From JAXDLK01 sp034666665 (GTDB lineage Bacteria > Desulfobacterota > Binatia > JACPRU01): 8,801 nt of DNA. This document shows, piece after piece, positions 7,444 through 8,801 of this stretch. The stretch is from NCBI GenBank assembly GCA_034666665.1, contig JAXDLK010000308.1, forward strand, positions 1 to 8,801, written 5' to 3'. Each line of letters starts with the position of its first letter. Within the stretch, counting starts at the first letter, position 1. The notes beneath the pieces are model-generated. The model saw only the letters and a program-made list of their open reading frames with translations, made no database searches and was not told the origin of the DNA. The translations under genes were made by a program, and so were the position numbers.

Positions 7444-8553
7444 CTATTTCCGCGCGAGACCGGGGACGTAGGCGAGTGGGTCCTGTGGATCGCCGCGCAG
7501 CCGGACCTCGAAGTAGAGGCGCGGTCCCTCGGCGATGCCGGTCGCGCCGACGCGCGCGATCGCGCCGCCGGCGGCGACGACCTCTCCCTTCCGCGCGAGC
7601 AGCTCCTCGGCGTAGCCGTAGACCGAATGCAGGTGGCCGCCGTGGTCGAGGATCAGGAGCTTGCCGTAGCCGGGAAACCATCCGGCGAACACCACCCGGC
7701 CGTCCGCGACCGCCTGCACGGTCTTCCCTCGCGGAGCGAGGATCTCGATGCCGTTGCGCGCGATCGTCACCGACGACGCGCCGGCGAGCGGAGGCAGCAA
7801 CCGTCGCGGCGCCTTCCGCTTGGAGAACGCTCTCGCTGCCTTCTCGTTCTCGATCAGCGCCCGCAGCTGCTTCGCCGAATCCTCGAGCTCGGCGGCGAGA
7901 CCTCGTTGCCGCTCGCCCTCCTCGCGGAGCGACGCGACCAGCTCTTCCTTCTTCTTCCGCTCCGACCGCCGCCGGGCGAGCTCGGCTTCCTTGCCGGCGC
8001 CGAGGCGTGCGACCTCGCGCGCCGCGGCGGCGGATCGCGCGCGCGCCGTCTCCGCCTGGATCCGGTTCGATCGTACCGCGGCTGCGAGCTCGCGGTCGCG
8101 TGCGAGGATCGCCTCGAGGTAGCGACGGTGGCGGAGGAACTCGCCGAGATCGCCGGGCGCCTGGAAGAGGACCGGACCCCAGCCCCTGCGCGCCAGGCGG
8201 TAGAGCCCGCCCGCGCGCGACAGGAAGCGCGCCCGGAGATCCTCGAGCTCCCGGTCGAGCCGTGCAACTTCGCGCCGCGCGAGCGCCTCTGCCGCTTCGT
8301 GCCCGTGGAGCGCCTCCGCGAGACGCCGGAGCTCGGCCTCGATCGCGTCGAGCTCGCGGTCGATCTTCTCGGCCTCGCCGAGGACGCCGCTCGCCTTCGC
8401 CTCGGCCTCGCGGGCGCCCTCCTTGGCGTCGCCCAGACGCCGTTCGACGTCGCCGAGCCGGCGTCGACTTTCGGAGGATCGCCCGGAGGCGCCGCCGGTG
8501 CTCACCAGGCAGACGGCGACGATGCCGAAGCATACGCACCGGGCGCCGCTCAC
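7444..8553 (-). CDS. envC: EnvC-like murein hydrolase activator (degenerate LytM/M23 domain)
   Basis: 369-residue periplasmic protein expected to be recruited by FtsX and to switch on septal amidases at division. Residues 1-24 look like a signal peptide (CVCFGIVAVCLVS, then GGASG). Residues about 30-115 and 140-245 are Arg/Glu/Ala-rich coiled coils, interrupted by a short hydrophobic stretch (LYRLARRGWGPVLFQAPGDL, about 118-137). A C-terminal LytM domain spans about 265-362. The zinc ligands of active M23 peptidases are lost: the HxGxD position reads RNGIE, YAH reads YGY, and HLHFE reads RLYFE. This pattern marks activators such as EnvC rather than hydrolases. The GTG start overlaps the ftsX stop as GTGA. 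A GGAG about 9 nt upstream can pair in a small hairpin (8553-8567) that covers it. An ftsE-ftsX-envC order is common in proteobacteria and supports the call. Confidence 0.9.
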   Translation of the reverse strand: MSGARCVCFGIVAVCLVSTGGASGRSSESRRRLGDVERRLGDAKEGAREAEAKASGVLGEAEKIDRELDAIEAELRRLAEALHGHEAAEALARREVARLDRELEDLRARFLSRAGGLYRLARRGWGPVLFQAPGDLGEFLRHRRYLEAILARDRELAAAVRSNRIQAETARARSAAAAREVARLGAGKEAELARRRSERKKKEELVASLREEGERQRGLAAELEDSAKQLRALIENEKAARAFSKRKAPRRLLPPLAGASSVTIARNGIEILAPRGKTVQAVADGRVVFAGWFPGYGKLLILDHGGHLHSVYGYAEELLARKGEVVAAGGAIARVGATGIAEGPRLYFEVRLRGDPQDPLAYVPGLARK

Positions 8554-8801
8554 GGAGCGACACTCCGGACGAAGCGGCGCGCCGAGCCGGCGGCACCGAG
8601 CGCACCGACCAGGGGACCGCTCGCGGCCAGGACGGCGAGCGTCACGGGATCGAGAAATCGCACCTCGGCGAGGAGCGGCAGCGCGGCGGCATCGCCGCGC
8701 GCGAGCTCCACGAGGCCGCGAAAGACGATCGCCAGCGCACCGATCCCCATGAGCGAGCCCGCGAGACCCTCCATCGCTCCCTCGATCAGGAAGGGGATCA
8801 C
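8550..8801 (-). CDS. ftsX: FtsX, cell-division ABC-like permease, C-terminal part
   Basis: Last 83 residues of a FtsX-type permease; the gene begins beyond the right edge, so the GTG at the edge is an internal Val codon. The visible part has the family segment PFLIEGAMEGLAGSLMGIGAL (a third-membrane-helix signature of the F-L-x-E-G-x-x-x-G-L type). A short loop with AEVRFLDP follows, then a final hydrophobic helix (TLAVLAASGPLVGALGAAGS) and a basic C-terminus. FtsX pairs with the ATPase FtsE at the septum and signals across the membrane to EnvC-family activators. Its stop codon overlaps the next gene by 4 nt, consistent with translational coupling and a joint function. FtsE is expected upstream, outside the window. 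Confidence 0.88.
   Translation of the reverse strand: MIPFLIEGAMEGLAGSLMGIGALAIVFRGLVELARGDAAALPLLAEVRFLDPVTLAVLAASGPLVGALGAAGSARRFVRSVAP

Noticed and set aside
7022..8605. Long minus-strand open frame overlapping envC
   Set aside because: Overlaps envC in another frame; Arg-rich translation with no domain, while envC has a signal peptide, coiled coils and a LytM domain.

Overview
The window is GC-rich (by eye about two thirds G+C) and every supported gene lies on the minus strand. It is a conserved envelope-biogenesis locus of a Gram-negative, diderm bacterium. The order lysS - lolC - lolD - bamA - skp - fabZ resembles that of Geobacter and other former Deltaproteobacteria. The high G+C also fits Myxococcota, Binatota-like or similar lineages, but I cannot place the organism more exactly.

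In the direction of transcription (right to left): the C-terminal end of ftsX (8801-8550) overlaps envC (8553-7444) by 4 nt, forming a cell-division and murein-hydrolase-activation unit. A 478-bp gene-free stretch follows (7443-6966). It holds two related, near-perfect 48-49-bp palindromes, a possible third decayed copy, and other hairpins. Then comes a tight run: lysS (lysyl-tRNA synthetase), lolC and lolD (lipoprotein release ABC transporter, 8-nt overlap), bamA (outer-membrane protein insertase), skp/ompH (periplasmic chaperone) and the 5' part of fabZ (acyl-ACP dehydratase), which runs off the left edge. Gaps within this run are 31, 56, 39 and 149 bp, so it is probably one operon, with its promoter most likely in the 478-bp region or further upstream.

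The genes serve one task. LolCD extracts lipoproteins from the inner membrane, including those of the Bam complex. Skp escorts unfolded outer-membrane proteins to BamA. FabZ supplies acyl chains for phospholipid and lipid A. FtsX/EnvC license peptidoglycan splitting at division. The lpxD gene that usually lies between skp and fabZ is absent.

I see no phage, transposon, CRISPR or defence genes and no sign of a new multi-gene system. The observations most worth following are the paired palindromes upstream of lysS, the proline-rich 27-bp repeat at the mature N-terminus of BamA, the missing lpxD, and a strong hairpin just upstream of fabZ.
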